This document shows positions 19,828 through 29,145 of a stretch of DNA of 64,000 nt, one piece after another. The stretch comes from Panacibacter ginsenosidivorans (lineage in GTDB: Bacteria; Bacteroidota; Bacteroidia; Chitinophagales; Chitinophagaceae). Where the stretch lies: positions 1,364,001-1,428,000 of the forward strand of contig NZ_CP042435.1 of NCBI RefSeq assembly GCF_007971225.1, written 5' to 3'. The translations under genes and the position numbers were made by a program. Below the pieces are notes generated by a model. It was not told the origin of the DNA and searched no databases. It saw nothing but the letters and a program-made list of their open reading frames with translations. Each line of letters begins with the position of its first letter. Positions within the stretch are counted from its first letter, which is position 1.

Positions 19828-20826
19828 ATGTGGAAGAATCGTTTTAAAAAAATTTTATTTTCAGTCTTATTGGTTTCGATAACGTTGGTTATAAGCAGCT
19901 GGGGGTTCCTGGCACACAAAACGATCCATCAATTGGCTATTTATGAATTACCAAAAGATCTCTGCAATTTCTTTTACCATAACATAGATTACCTGCAATA
20001 CAATTCAGTAAGACCAGATATACGCAGGAATAATGACAAAAGTGAAGAACCCAAACATTATATCGATTTTGAAGCATATGGTGATAGTGCCGCTTATACA
20101 ATGCCCTGGCAATGGAATGATGCCTGTAAAAAATTCTCCAAAGATACTTTGCTGAAATATGGCTATGCTCCTTACTGGATCATTGAAATGCAAAAAAAAC
20201 TAACCAATGCTTTTAAGCAAGGTAACGCTGACAGCATATTATTCTATGCAGCAGATCTTGGACATTATATAGAAGATATAAATGTGCCTTTACATACTTC
20301 CATTAATTATGACGGTCAGTTAACCAATCAAAAAGGTTTACATGCTTTATGGGAGACAGTCGTACCTGAGATCGAAATAACTAATTACAATCTTTCTTCT
20401 GGTCATAAAGCAAAATACATAAAGAATAAAGAAAGAGCTGTATGGAGCGCAGCACAAAGATCTCATGCATTATTGCCTGCGGTGTTTGCAAAAGAAACCG
20501 AAGTAAGTAGAAGATTTACAGACGCAACAAAATACCGTATAGAACATCGCAATGGCAAAGATGTAAAATATTACACAACAGATTTTGCAAAAGCATATGG
20601 CGCAGCGTTGGGTAGTAGTATCAACCAACAACTAATGAATGCAGCTAATATGGTTGCAGACTTTTGGTACACGGCATGGACAGACGCAGGCAAACCTGAG
20701 CTGGATAAATTGCCAAAAGCAAAATTGAGTGATAAAGAAAAACAGCAGTTAAAAAAAGAATTGCGTTCTTTTAAACACAATACTCTTATTAAAGATGGGT
20801 ACTTAAGATCAAAGGGAAAAAAATAG
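19828..20826 (+). CDS. Zinc-dependent phospholipase C / S1-P1 nuclease superfamily protein
   Basis: 332 residues. A signal-anchor or signal peptide ends in SSWGFLAHKTIH: the Trp that follows processing and the His pair are the usual N-terminal zinc ligands of this fold. Further ligands are visible in PKHYIDFEAYGD and in DLGHYIEDINVPLHTS followed by GLHALWE. These match the trinuclear zinc site shared by S1/P1 nucleases and bacterial phospholipase C. It is predicted to be exported. Whether it cuts nucleic acid or phospholipid cannot be told from the motifs. Confidence 0.82.
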   Translation: MWKNRFKKILFSVLLVSITLVISSWGFLAHKTIHQLAIYELPKDLCNFFYHNIDYLQYNSVRPDIRRNNDKSEEPKHYIDFEAYGDSAAYTMPWQWNDACKKFSKDTLLKYGYAPYWIIEMQKKLTNAFKQGNADSILFYAADLGHYIEDINVPLHTSINYDGQLTNQKGLHALWETVVPEIEITNYNLSSGHKAKYIKNKERAVWSAAQRSHALLPAVFAKETEVSRRFTDATKYRIEHRNGKDVKYYTTDFAKAYGAALGSSINQQLMNAANMVADFWYTAWTDAGKPELDKLPKAKLSDKEKQQLKKELRSFKHNTLIKDGYLRSKGKK

Positions 20827-20863
20827 GATCTTTATATTCTGTTTGCTCCTGTACAAACAAACC

Positions 20864-20882
20864 GCACAAGAGTGCGACGCAA
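20864..20882 (+). repeat. Dispersed repeat, single half-element (class A head)
   Basis: GCACAAGAGTGCGACGCAA followed by CCGGCGATGCTATACCG and GCCGGGCTCATAAA, the complete body, in a convergent gap. Confidence 0.87.
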
Positions 20883-20926
20883 CCGGCGATGCTATACCGC
20901 CAACTGCCGGGCTCATAAATAAGAAA

Positions 20927-22528
20927 TTATTTTTTCAATTGCAAGGTAATCATGGCAGCGACTCTTTCGCCGTCCATTGCTGCACTTACAATACCGCCTG
21001 CATAACCGGCACCTTCACCACAGGGATATAAATTTTTTATTTGAGGGTGTAGTAAATTTTCATCATTGCGGGGAATGCGCACGGGTGAAGAAGTGCGGCT
21101 CTCCGTAGCTACAACAACTGCATCGTTGGTATAATAACCACGCATCTTTTTACCAAAAGCTTTAAACCCATTTTGCAATGCTGTATAAATAAAAGATGGT
21201 AACACTTCTTTTAGTGAAGCAATATGCAGGCCAGGCACGTAACTGCAATCCGGCAATGATGTAGAAATTTTATTTTCACAAAAATCGACCATACGCAATG
21301 CAGGCGCTACAAATTTTCCACCACCTGCATTGTATGCATTTGCTTCCACATCATGTTGAAAATACATTAGCAATAATGGATCATCAGCATCAATTTTGGA
21401 TTTTGGGTTTTGGATTTTGGATTTTTTAAAATAGTTTATCGCATCTCCTACTCCCACCTGCACCACCATCCCACTATTTGCAAAAGGATTATTACGTTTG
21501 CTTGGGCTCCATCCATTTACCACTAATTCATTTGCGTTTGTAGCAGCAGGCGCAATAATACCACCAGGGCACATACAAAAACTAAATACACCTCTGCCGT
21601 CTACCTGTTCCACCAAACTATAAGATGCCGGTGGCAAATGATCACCACGAAGCGAACAATGGTATTGAACTGAATCTATCAAAGTTTGTGGATGTTCTAT
21701 ACGTACACCCAAAGCAAAAGGCTTTGCTTCTATCAATATATTCTTAATATGTAGTAATTCAAAAATATCTCTTGCAGAGTGACCTGTTGCGAGTATAATA
21801 GCGTCAGCAAAAAAAATATTTTCATCTACAGTTCTTACACCTTTTATTACGTTATCTGAAATAATAAAATCTGATACTTTCTTTTCAAACAACATTTCCC
21901 CGCCACAGGCAATGATCTTTTCCCGCATAGCAGTGATAATCTGCGGTAATTTATTGGTGCCTATATGCGGATGTGCTTCGTATAAAATTTTTTCTTCCGC
22001 ACCAAATTCCACAAAGATGTTTAGTATTCGGTTTATATCGCCACGTTTGCTGCTGCGTGTATATAATTTACCATCACTGTATGTACCGGCACCGCCTTCT
22101 CCAAAGCAATAATTACTTTCCGGATTTACAATACCTTCTTTATTCAATACAGCAAGATCTCGACGGCGGGCACGCACATCTTTTCCTCTTTCAAGTATCA
22201 CAGGCTTTATTCCCTGCTCAATAAGCTCTAATGCTGCAAATAAACCTGCCGGGCCTGCACCAATAATAATTACTGAGTTTTGCGCATTTGTTACATCGTT
22301 CAACTGCAATAATTCTTTTTCTCTTTCTATAAAAGGTTCATTGATAAAAGCATTTATTGTAAGATTGACCCATATAGTCTTGCTGCGTGCATCAATGGAT
22401 TTCTTTAAAACATGAAATCCTGTTACCAATGCATCTTTTGGACTTATCGTTTGCTGGATATATTTATTGATGATAGTTGCATCATCTGCTTCACTTGGCA
22501 AAAGCCGGAGGGATATTTTCTGTTGCAT
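20927..22528 (-). CDS. FAD-dependent dehydrogenase, COG2509 type
   Basis: 533 residues. An N-terminal domain of about 85 residues precedes the FAD-binding motif VIIIGAGPAGLFAALEL. Further family marks are SNYCFGEGGAGTYSDGKL, IILATGHSARDIF, FSFCMCPGG and GEGAGYAGGIVSAAMDG. This is the uncharacterised dehydrogenase family often annotated as COG2509; the substrate is not known. Oddity: residues about 366-378 (SKIQNPKSKI) are encoded by a dispersed TCCAAAATC-type repeat that sits in frame at 21393-21426. Confidence 0.85.
   Translation of the reverse strand: MQQKISLRLLPSEADDATIINKYIQQTISPKDALVTGFHVLKKSIDARSKTIWVNLTINAFINEPFIEREKELLQLNDVTNAQNSVIIIGAGPAGLFAALELIEQGIKPVILERGKDVRARRRDLAVLNKEGIVNPESNYCFGEGGAGTYSDGKLYTRSSKRGDINRILNIFVEFGAEEKILYEAHPHIGTNKLPQIITAMREKIIACGGEMLFEKKVSDFIISDNVIKGVRTVDENIFFADAIILATGHSARDIFELLHIKNILIEAKPFALGVRIEHPQTLIDSVQYHCSLRGDHLPPASYSLVEQVDGRGVFSFCMCPGGIIAPAATNANELVVNGWSPSKRNNPFANSGMVVQVGVGDAINYFKKSKIQNPKSKIDADDPLLLMYFQHDVEANAYNAGGGKFVAPALRMVDFCENKISTSLPDCSYVPGLHIASLKEVLPSFIYTALQNGFKAFGKKMRGYYTNDAVVVATESRTSSPVRIPRNDENLLHPQIKNLYPCGEGAGYAGGIVSAAMDGERVAAMITLQLKK
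21393..21426 (-). repeat. TCCAAAATC-type short repeat captured inside a coding region
   Basis: The minus strand reads tandem AATCCAAAATCC units, related to the intergenic TCCGAAATC family elsewhere in the window. It keeps frame and encodes SKIQNPKSKI within the COG2509 dehydrogenase. Confidence 0.75.
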
Positions 22529-22577
22529 ATATAAAATGCCGGGCAGTTGACCCGGAAATTTTTACAAAGAAACAAAA

Positions 22578-22604
22578 AAACCGGCGCATGACCGGTTTAA
22601 AAAA
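22578..22604. terminator. Rho-independent terminator, bidirectional
   Basis: AAACCGG / CCGGTTT stem with a 7-base loop, A-run on the left and A-run on the right of the + strand, so it has a T-run in either direction. It ends the barrel-protein gene on the minus strand. Confidence 0.85.
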
Positions 22605-22621
22605 ACAGCTTAAGGTTGATA

Positions 22622-23191
22622 TTAGTATATTTCCTGTCTTCTGAATGTAAAGTGATATGCTATTCGTACGCCTGCCATAGCGACATCACCATTCACAAAC
22701 TTTGATGCTTCATAACGGAGGCTAACATCTAACCCCGGCAAAGTTTGATAGCCAAGATTCATGGCATAAGTAAATCCGATTGCGTTATCAGGTTCGCCCA
22801 TATTATCCTCTGCAAGAAATACAGAACCACCCAATTGTGGTTCACCGTAAATACCACCTGCAAAAGTGTAACGCATACCTGCTTTCACCGGTATTATTAC
22901 TACAGGCCTGTAAGTATCTTTTAATAATTGGGTTTGATCAGAGGGTATTGGTTTACCAGAAAACGTTAAGAACCCAGCCTGAAATGTTGGTGATAAATAA
23001 AAAGTATTGGGAATGGTATATGCAAATTTTATAGAGCCGCCTATACCTGTTTTATTTGTTTCTTTTAAACCTTTCATTGGCATTGCTGCTTCAAGTCCAA
23101 AACCAAGTTCGGCATCAGATAATGTAGTGATTTGCGAAAAAACGGGGATTGCACCCATTAAAAGGGAAGTGAGTAAAATTACTTTTCTCAT
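22622..23191 (-). CDS. Secreted protein, probable outer-membrane beta-barrel
   Basis: 189 residues. The signal peptide MRKVILLTSLLMGAIPVFS is followed by Gly-rich amphipathic segments (GIGGSIKFAYTI, AGMRYTFAGGIYGEPQLGGS, YAMNLGYQ, DVSLRYEA) and the C-terminal strand VRIAYHFTFR. This fits a small porin-like barrel (OmpA/OprF-type fold). No specific family is named. Strong terminator downstream. Confidence 0.65.
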   Translation of the reverse strand: MRKVILLTSLLMGAIPVFSQITTLSDAELGFGLEAAMPMKGLKETNKTGIGGSIKFAYTIPNTFYLSPTFQAGFLTFSGKPIPSDQTQLLKDTYRPVVIIPVKAGMRYTFAGGIYGEPQLGGSVFLAEDNMGEPDNAIGFTYAMNLGYQTLPGLDVSLRYEASKFVNGDVAMAGVRIAYHFTFRRQEIY

Positions 23192-23260
23192 TGTCGGTTT
23201 TTTACAGGATGTGTGAATTACAATAAAAACGAAAACACGGGTATATTATTATATGCCTGT

Positions 23261-23638
23261 TTAAAAAGGAAGGTCGTCCACTACATCAGAGGGAGGAATA
23301 TCGGTAACGGAAGGTTGTACTGCAGGCGCATCAGCGTTTTGACCAAGTTTTACATGCTCCATACGCCATGCATCAAGATTGGTAATATAATTTTCTCTGC
23401 CGTCTTTCACCCACCTGGTACCTTTTATATTGAATGATACTTTTACCTCATCTCCAATATTAAACCTGTCAGGCATTGCTGTTCTGTCCTGCACGCTTTG
23501 AAATTTAATATAATTGCTTATGCTGCGTCCGTTTATCTCTTCTGTTTTTTCAATTACAAATTCTCTTGTCTTAAAAGTTTCTGTACGTTGCACAGTATCA
23601 TATTTTGCTACAAGTTTGCCGGTAATTTCGAATGACAT
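23261..23638 (-). CDS. DUF3127 domain protein
   Basis: 125 residues from the ATG at 23638 (MSFEITGKLVAKYDTVQRTE). The frame runs 43 residues further upstream, but that extension crosses a dispersed repeat and is certainly not coding. DUF3127 proteins have an OB-like fold reminiscent of single-strand binding proteins; residues such as NYIKFQSVQDR and VSFNIKGTRW fit. The C-terminal tail is acidic and ends DDLPF, strikingly like the SSB C-terminal tip (DDDIPF) that recruits repair proteins. Role unproven. Confidence 0.8.
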   Translation of the reverse strand: MSFEITGKLVAKYDTVQRTETFKTREFVIEKTEEINGRSISNYIKFQSVQDRTAMPDRFNIGDEVKVSFNIKGTRWVKDGRENYITNLDAWRMEHVKLGQNADAPAVQPSVTDIPPSDVVDDLPF

Positions 23639-23749
23639 GTTGAGATATTTTTGTGCAAATGTAACTTTAAAAAACGCCGGAGCTATTAGGCACTTAAAAT
23701 TGTGTAAATATTTTTTTGTACCGGGCCTTCTGCTGCTATTAAGCATCGG

Positions 23750-23937
23750 TTGCGTCGCACTCTTCAACGCTTTATTCTTTGATCGACATAAAATAATTCT
23801 TTACCAGTTTCGGTTATAGTATTTTAACATAAAGCGGTACTTTATTGGAATAAAATCTAGCCTACATTTTCATTTGCAATAGCATAGTAGAATTTGTTTG
23901 CTGCGTGAAGTTAATACCGTACAAGAGTGCGACGCAA
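23750..23937. repeat. Dispersed repeat pair, class A/A, facing
   Basis: Reverse core at 23750-23768 and forward core at 23919-23937, with bodies on the outer sides (GTACCGGGCCTTCTGCTGCTATTAAGCATC on the left, about 23718-23747; GATCCGGTAAGG and GCCGGGTCA on the right). They enclose about 150 bp with no gene. Confidence 0.87.
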
Positions 23938-23989
23938 CAATTGATCCGGTAAGGTTTTTCTGCCGGGTCAGCAAAATAAAAAAGCATCA

Positions 23990-24383
23990 ATATCTGCGTG
24001 CTTTGTATTATAACGAATAAAATATTTTTAATTAATTTTTTTTCCACGAAATAATGGTTAGATTAGTCGTTACATCATTTACAAACTACCACTGAGGAGC
24101 AGCAATAACAAATGTGATTTTTTGACTGGGTATTAATCCGTAAATCATAGTAAAACAATAATCTTTAATAGTCTTTTAATTGGACAAAAAAAAATAAAAA
24201 TTAAAAGATGAAAAAAAATCTGATGCCACAAAAATCACGATATGAAAAAATTTTTTTTTCAACATAAAAATTTGATATTCGTCCCCCTCCTAAAAAATTT
24301 CTTCACATTATGTTGATTAAATTTTTCGGGAAGTAAAAAAAGATTTGCATTCGTTAATCCCATAGAAAATTATTAAGAGTATC
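23990..24383. other. dnaA: AT-rich dnaA upstream region, possible but unproven replication origin
   Basis: About 390 bp of very AT-rich sequence with long A and T runs (for example 24187-24275) directly upstream of dnaA. It must contain the dnaA promoter, and AT-rich stretches of this kind can act as an unwinding element. I find no cluster of TTATCCACA boxes in it; one such box lies inside dnaA near 25713. An origin here is therefore only a possibility. Confidence 0.3.
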
Positions 24384-25817
24384 ATGACTAAAACCGCTGA
24401 ATCCATATGGAGTAATTGTTTAAAGATCATTAAAGATATTGTAGACTGGCAACCTTATAAAACATGGTTCGAACCAATAAAAGCGGTGGAGTTAAAAGGA
24501 AATGTGTTGTTGATACAAGTGCCCAGCCAATTCTTCTTCGAATATCTGGAAGAACATTATGTAAACCTGCTTGCCAAAACATTGAAACGGGAGTTAGGCA
24601 AAGAAGCAAGGCTGGAATACCGCATAATGGTTGATAGCGGTGGAACCAATGGCCGCAATGGAACAATGGATGTTCCCGCAGGCAATATGAAAATGTATAA
24701 TAATAATGAAATGGATTTCCCCTTGATAATAAATAGCCCGGTTAAGAATCCCTTTGTAATACCAGGGCTAAAAAAAATGCAAATAGACCCGCAGCTTAAT
24801 CCAACTTATACATTCGATTCTTTTATTGAAGGTGATTGTAATCGTGTGGCACGCCGTGCAGGTAAGACTGTTGCAGAAAAACCAGGTGCCAATTCTTTTA
24901 ATCCATTGGTTATATATGGTGGCGTGGGGCTTGGCAAAACACATCTTGCACAAGGCATCGGCAATGATGTAAAACGCCTGCATCCAAACAAAGTGGTATT
25001 GTACGTAAGCAGTGAAAAATTTATCAACCAGTTTCAGGATCATAGCCGCAATAACGCTATCAATGACTTTATACATTTCTATCAACTAATAGATGTATTG
25101 ATCATTGATGATGTACAGTTCTTTTCCCGTGCAGAAAGAAGCCAGGATGCATTCTTCGCTATTTTCAATCATTTACATCAAAGCGGAAAGCAACTGGTGC
25201 TAACATCAGATAAACCACCAAAAGATCTTGATGGTATGCAGGAAAGGTTGCTCAGCCGTTTCCGTTGGGGCCTAAGTGCAGACCTTCAGATACCGGATTA
25301 CGAAACACGCATAGAGATCCTCGAAAGAAAAATGAAGAATGATGGTCTTGACATGCCGAAAGAAGTAGTGAAATATGTGGCATATAATATCAGCACCAAT
25401 GTAAGAGAACTCGAAGGCGCTTTAATATCATTGCTTGCACAATCATCACTTAACAAAAGAGAGATCGATCTTGAACTTGCCAAAAAAGTGTTGCGTAATT
25501 TTGTAAAAACAAGCAGCAAAGAAATTACCATTGATGCTATTCAAAAAATGGTATGCGAGTATTTTGATGTGCCTTATGATAAACTTTTACAAAAAACACG
25601 CAAACGCGAAATTGTGCAGGCACGCCAAATCACGATGTACCTTGCAAAAGCTTTCACCAAAAATTCTTTAAAAACAATCGGCGAACATTTTGGTGGCCGC
25701 GATCATACAACTGTTATCCACAGTTGCCAGACAGTAAAAGACCTGATGGATACAGATAGTCTTTTTCGCGAAAATGTAATGGAACTAACACAGAAAGTAC
25801 AACTTGCCGCTATGTAA
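24384..25817 (+). CDS. dnaA: Chromosomal replication initiator protein DnaA
   Basis: 477 residues, full length. Domain I (about 1-85) starts ESIWSNCLKIIKDIVDWQPYKTWFEPI. A variable linker follows, then the AAA+ domain with Walker A YGGVGLGKTHLAQGI, Walker B VLIIDDVQFF and sensor motifs (RLLSRFRWGL). The DNA-binding domain IV carries the DnaA signature FGGRDHTTVIHSCQTV. It binds DnaA boxes and opens the origin. A strong terminator follows directly, so it is probably monocistronic; no dnaN is adjacent. Confidence 0.97.
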   Translation: MTKTAESIWSNCLKIIKDIVDWQPYKTWFEPIKAVELKGNVLLIQVPSQFFFEYLEEHYVNLLAKTLKRELGKEARLEYRIMVDSGGTNGRNGTMDVPAGNMKMYNNNEMDFPLIINSPVKNPFVIPGLKKMQIDPQLNPTYTFDSFIEGDCNRVARRAGKTVAEKPGANSFNPLVIYGGVGLGKTHLAQGIGNDVKRLHPNKVVLYVSSEKFINQFQDHSRNNAINDFIHFYQLIDVLIIDDVQFFSRAERSQDAFFAIFNHLHQSGKQLVLTSDKPPKDLDGMQERLLSRFRWGLSADLQIPDYETRIEILERKMKNDGLDMPKEVVKYVAYNISTNVRELEGALISLLAQSSLNKREIDLELAKKVLRNFVKTSSKEITIDAIQKMVCEYFDVPYDKLLQKTRKREIVQARQITMYLAKAFTKNSLKTIGEHFGGRDHTTVIHSCQTVKDLMDTDSLFRENVMELTQKVQLAAM

Positions 25818-25839
25818 ATTTTATTTTGAAATTACAACG

Positions 25840-25871
25840 ATCCCAAAACATAACTGTTTTGGGATTTTTTT
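25840..25871 (+). terminator. Rho-independent terminator of dnaA
   Basis: ATCCCAAAAC / GTTTTGGGAT perfect 10-bp stem with a 6-base loop, followed by TTTTTTG. Confidence 0.92.
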
Positions 25872-25906
25872 GTGAACCAGGCAAATGAAATCCTATTAAA
25901 CACCTG

Positions 25907-25925
25907 TTGCGTCGCACACTTGTAC
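25907..25925 (-). repeat. Dispersed repeat, single half-element (class A variant)
   Basis: TTGCGTCGCACACTTGTAC with body TGTGAACCAGGCAAATG to its left, immediately after the dnaA terminator. Confidence 0.85.
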
Positions 25926-26046
25926 TTTAATTACAATACGCAGCAGAAAAGAGTATAAAATATTTTTCCAATTAGAATTTTTATTTTTTGGGATTTGCGT
26001 GCAGCTACCTATTTTTGCAGCCCCTTACGGGAACCAATTCAGCTAA

Positions 26047-26135
26047 GGTGAGGTGGATGAGTGGCTGAAATCAGTAGTTTGCTAAACTGCCGTACGGGTT
26101 AAACTGTACCGCGGGTTCGAATCCCGCCCTCACCG
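26047..26135 (+). tRNA. tRNA-Ser (anticodon GCT)
   Basis: 89 nt with a long variable arm, as class II tRNAs have. The acceptor stem GGTGAGG pairs with CCTCACC (26128-26134), with discriminator G. The anticodon stem GTAGT/ACTGC encloses loop TTGCTAA with GCT at 26081-26083. The T arm GCGGGTTCGAATCCCGC is perfect. CCA is not encoded. Confidence 0.96.
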
Positions 26136-26176
26136 CAAAGTTTTAATCTACGGCAATAACTTTGAAAAAAAGGACA

Positions 26177-26250
26177 CGGGAAGTAGCGCAGGCCGGTAGC
26201 GCACCTGGTTTGGGACCAGGGGGTCGCAGGTTCGAATCCTGTCTTCCCGA
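26177..26250 (+). tRNA. tRNA-Pro (anticodon TGG)
   Basis: 74 nt. Acceptor CGGGAAG pairs with CTTCCCG (26243-26249), with discriminator A. The anticodon stem CCTGG/CCAGG has loop TTTGGGA, anticodon TGG at 26211-26213. The T arm is GCAGGTTCGAATCCTGT. It lies 41 bp after tRNA-Ser, so the two are likely co-transcribed. CCA is not encoded. Confidence 0.96.
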
Positions 26251-26257
26251 CTTACTT

Positions 26258-26289
26258 AAAAGCAATTTCAGCAATGAAGTTGCTTTTTT
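26258..26289 (+). terminator. Terminator of the tRNA pair
   Basis: AAAAGCAATTT / AAGTTGCTTTT stem (one G-T pair) with an 8-base loop followed by TT, 7 bases after tRNA-Pro. Confidence 0.82.
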
Positions 26290-26417
26290 GTTATACACTA
26301 ATTTTTTAAACAGCATAAATATTTTGCGCCATATTTCGTATAAATCTTTTTTGAAATAGTTTGAATGCCATTTGCAACTTTAGCTTTGAAACTGCAGTTG
26401 CCATTTGCACAACAGAT

Positions 26418-26436
26418 AAAGTGCTTGCGACGCAAC
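26418..26436 (+). repeat. Dispersed repeat, single half-element (class D head)
   Basis: AAAGTGCTTGCGACGCAAC followed by the body GAAGATGCTATAAAA. The head is identical to that at 50478 and the reverse complement of that at 39519. The gap 26251-26556 holds this and the tRNA terminator only. Confidence 0.85.
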
Positions 26437-26556
26437 GAAGATGCTATAAAAAACTGTAGCGGGTATTTAGAAAAATTTACCACTATAAATGCTGTTATCA
26501 AAGGCATATAAACAGTAAGAAGTAAAACATATAATTTTAGTTTTTAAAATATTGCT

Positions 26557-28359
26557 ATGCAAAAAATTTATAAACAGTTTTTATTGTTAGTCTTTGTATG
26601 TCTGCACACTGTTTTATCAATGGCGCAAAAGCAAGCCAATATGCAGTATACAGTATCCATGGAGGATGCTGCCAATCAATATTACCACGTTGTACTGGAA
26701 TGCAAAACAAAAGCGGCGACATTGGATTTTAAAATGTGTGCATGGACACCGGGCTATTATCAAATTCTTGATTATGCTAAAGCAGTCGAAAATTTTGATG
26801 TAACGGATGCAGCAGGCAAACCCATTAAATGGGAAAAACCATCCGCAGATATTTGGCATGTGTACAGCAACAATGAATCTGTAAAAATTACTTATGATGT
26901 AAAAGCAAAGGTCTCATTTGTGGGTAATATTTATCTTGATGAAACCCGCGGCTACATAACACCCGGTGGACTTTTCCTGTATCTTGACCAGGAGTTGCGC
27001 AACCCTGTGACAATACAAATAAAACCTTATAGCAAATGGACAAACTTTGTTGCAACCGGTCTTGATTCAATTCCAGGCAAGCAGAATACTTTTATTGCAG
27101 CAGACTTTGATGTTCTTTATGACAGTCCTTTCTTGATGGGAGAACTGGAGTCACTTCCTCCATTTACCGTAAATAATATTCCGCATTATTTTATTGGTTA
27201 TAAGCTGGGAGATTTTGATCGCAACCAGTTTATGAGTGATCTTAAAAAGATCGTTGTAAGCGGCAGTAATATTATTGGAGATATTCCTTATACGCACTAT
27301 ACATTTTTAGCGATCGGTCCGGGCAGAGGTGGTATTGAACATTTGAATTCCACATCACTGAGTTTTAGTGGTGGTGAGGGTTTTGATTCACCGGATGCAA
27401 GAAAGCGTCTATACAGCTTTATTGCGCATGAATACTTTCATCATTACAATGTAAAACGCATACGGCCTATTGAACTGGGGCCTTTCGATTACTCAAAAGA
27501 AAACCGCACCAATATGCTTTGGGTATCAGAAGGGTTTACGGTGTATTATGAATATATGATACTAAGACGTGCCGGTCTTATGAATGATGATGATGTATTC
27601 AAAGCATTTCAATCAAATATCCAGGCTTATGAAAACAAACCGGGGCATTTATTTCAATCAGCAACACAAGCCAGCTACGACACATGGTCCGACGGGCCTT
27701 TTGGGAGAACGGGCGATGAAATAAACAAAACTATTTCTTACTACGATAAGGGCCCTGTGCTTGGATTGATGCTCGACTTTAGTATAAGGCATGCGACCAA
27801 TAATAAAAAATCATTGGATGATGTAATGCGATTGCTTTACACAAAATATTATCAAACTAAGAAAAGAGGTTTTACAGAAAAGGAATTTCGGGATGAATGC
27901 GAAAAGATGGCCGGCACTTCTTTATCAGAAATGTTTGATTACGCATCAACTGTCAAGCCGCCAAATTATCCAAAGTATTTTGCATACGCAGGTCTTAATA
28001 TAGATACTATGCCCAAAGCTTTATCCGGCCCATGGTGCGGCATAAAGCTGAAAGAAAAAAACGATACACTTACCGTAACAGAAGTAGATTGGAATTCACC
28101 TGCATGGAATAAAGATGTGCGTGCAAAAAATATTATACTTGCAGTAGATGGGAATAAGGTAAACCTTGAGCAGTTTAATAAAATTATGCAGTCGAAAAAT
28201 ATTGGTGATAACATTACACTTCTTGTTGCAAAAGGCAATGATAAAAAAGAAGTGACTATTACACTTGGGCAAAAGTTTGAAAAAAGTTTCACCATCACAC
28301 CCATTACAAAACCTGATGCTTTGCAAACTGCTATTTATAAAAGCTGGACAGGTAAATAA
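26557..28359 (+). CDS. M61 family metallopeptidase (glycyl aminopeptidase-like)
   Basis: 600 residues with a signal peptide (VCLHTVLSMAQ). An N-terminal beta-rich domain precedes the gluzincin catalytic domain: HEYFHHYNVKR has the HExxH zinc motif at H291/E292/H295, and LWVSEGFTVYYE supplies the third ligand Glu about 30 residues on. A C-terminal PDZ domain (about 500-590, with GNKVNLEQFNKIM and DNITLLVAKG) is standard for M61. Predicted periplasmic or secreted. It is followed by unrelated genes. Confidence 0.9.
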   Translation: MQKIYKQFLLLVFVCLHTVLSMAQKQANMQYTVSMEDAANQYYHVVLECKTKAATLDFKMCAWTPGYYQILDYAKAVENFDVTDAAGKPIKWEKPSADIWHVYSNNESVKITYDVKAKVSFVGNIYLDETRGYITPGGLFLYLDQELRNPVTIQIKPYSKWTNFVATGLDSIPGKQNTFIAADFDVLYDSPFLMGELESLPPFTVNNIPHYFIGYKLGDFDRNQFMSDLKKIVVSGSNIIGDIPYTHYTFLAIGPGRGGIEHLNSTSLSFSGGEGFDSPDARKRLYSFIAHEYFHHYNVKRIRPIELGPFDYSKENRTNMLWVSEGFTVYYEYMILRRAGLMNDDDVFKAFQSNIQAYENKPGHLFQSATQASYDTWSDGPFGRTGDEINKTISYYDKGPVLGLMLDFSIRHATNNKKSLDDVMRLLYTKYYQTKKRGFTEKEFRDECEKMAGTSLSEMFDYASTVKPPNYPKYFAYAGLNIDTMPKALSGPWCGIKLKEKNDTLTVTEVDWNSPAWNKDVRAKNIILAVDGNKVNLEQFNKIMQSKNIGDNITLLVAKGNDKKEVTITLGQKFEKSFTITPITKPDALQTAIYKSWTGK

Positions 28360-28485
28360 ATGATGCCACCTACTTGTTAATTAAGATTAAGAAGAGTTTT
28401 CAAGAGTCGCAAGTTCTTGCTGATTTTATGATCCAAAAATATAATGAAATATTCTTGCGATATTCATCCCTCCAAAACTATAACA

Positions 28486-29064
28486 ATGAGCAAAAACAGG
28501 ATGGAAGCTTTTAGTGACGGAGTCCTTGCAATTATCATTACTATTATGGTGTTGGAAATAAAAGTACCACATGGCACAGAATGGAATGATCTTATTCCGC
28601 TTATCCCTGTTTTTGTAAGTTATATGATCAGCTTTCTACTCGTTGGTATTTACTGGGGTAATCATCATCACCTGTTACATACTGTGAAAAATATTAATTC
28701 AGGTATACTATTATCAAACCTTCATTTACTATTTTGGCTGTCGCTGGTACCATTTGCAGCAGGATGGATGGGAGAAAATCATTTTGAGCCCAACAGTATC
28801 ATTTTGTACGCCATCATACTTATTTTATGTGGCATCGCTTATGGGATTTTACAAAACAGTATTCTTAAAACACTCGATCAGCGAAGTAATATAGTTGTGG
28901 AGTTAAAAAAGCAAAATAAAAAAGTGATCATATCAGTTTTATTGGTGCTGGCAGCTATACCATTTGCATTTTTTTATCCTGCTGCTTCAGCAGCGCTGTT
29001 TTTTCTGCAATCAGCTATCTGGCTTATTCCGGATAAGAATATTGAAAAAGCATTGAAAGATTAA
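28486..29064 (+). CDS. TMEM175-like potassium channel family (DUF1211)
   Basis: 193 residues from the ATG at 28486; a start 42 bases upstream would add a poorly conserved tail. It starts MSKNRMEAFSDGVLAIIIT, the R-x3-FSDG signature of the TMEM175 family, in which this helix lines the pore and the downstream isoleucines form the filter. Five to six spans follow, including WGNHHHLLH after the third. Bacterial members conduct K+ as tetramers of a single 6TM unit. Confidence 0.82.
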   Translation: MSKNRMEAFSDGVLAIIITIMVLEIKVPHGTEWNDLIPLIPVFVSYMISFLLVGIYWGNHHHLLHTVKNINSGILLSNLHLLFWLSLVPFAAGWMGENHFEPNSIILYAIILILCGIAYGILQNSILKTLDQRSNIVVELKKQNKKVIISVLLVLAAIPFAFFYPAASAALFFLQSAIWLIPDKNIEKALKD

Positions 29065-29145
29065 ACAACCTTGTTTTGAGAAATGGATGTTACTATAAAT
29101 AATTTAATTTTCTAACTTCAACTGCCTTTATATAATTATTGCCAT

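Noticed and set aside
26162-26359. Open frame of 65 codons
   Set aside because: It runs through tRNA-Pro and its terminator.
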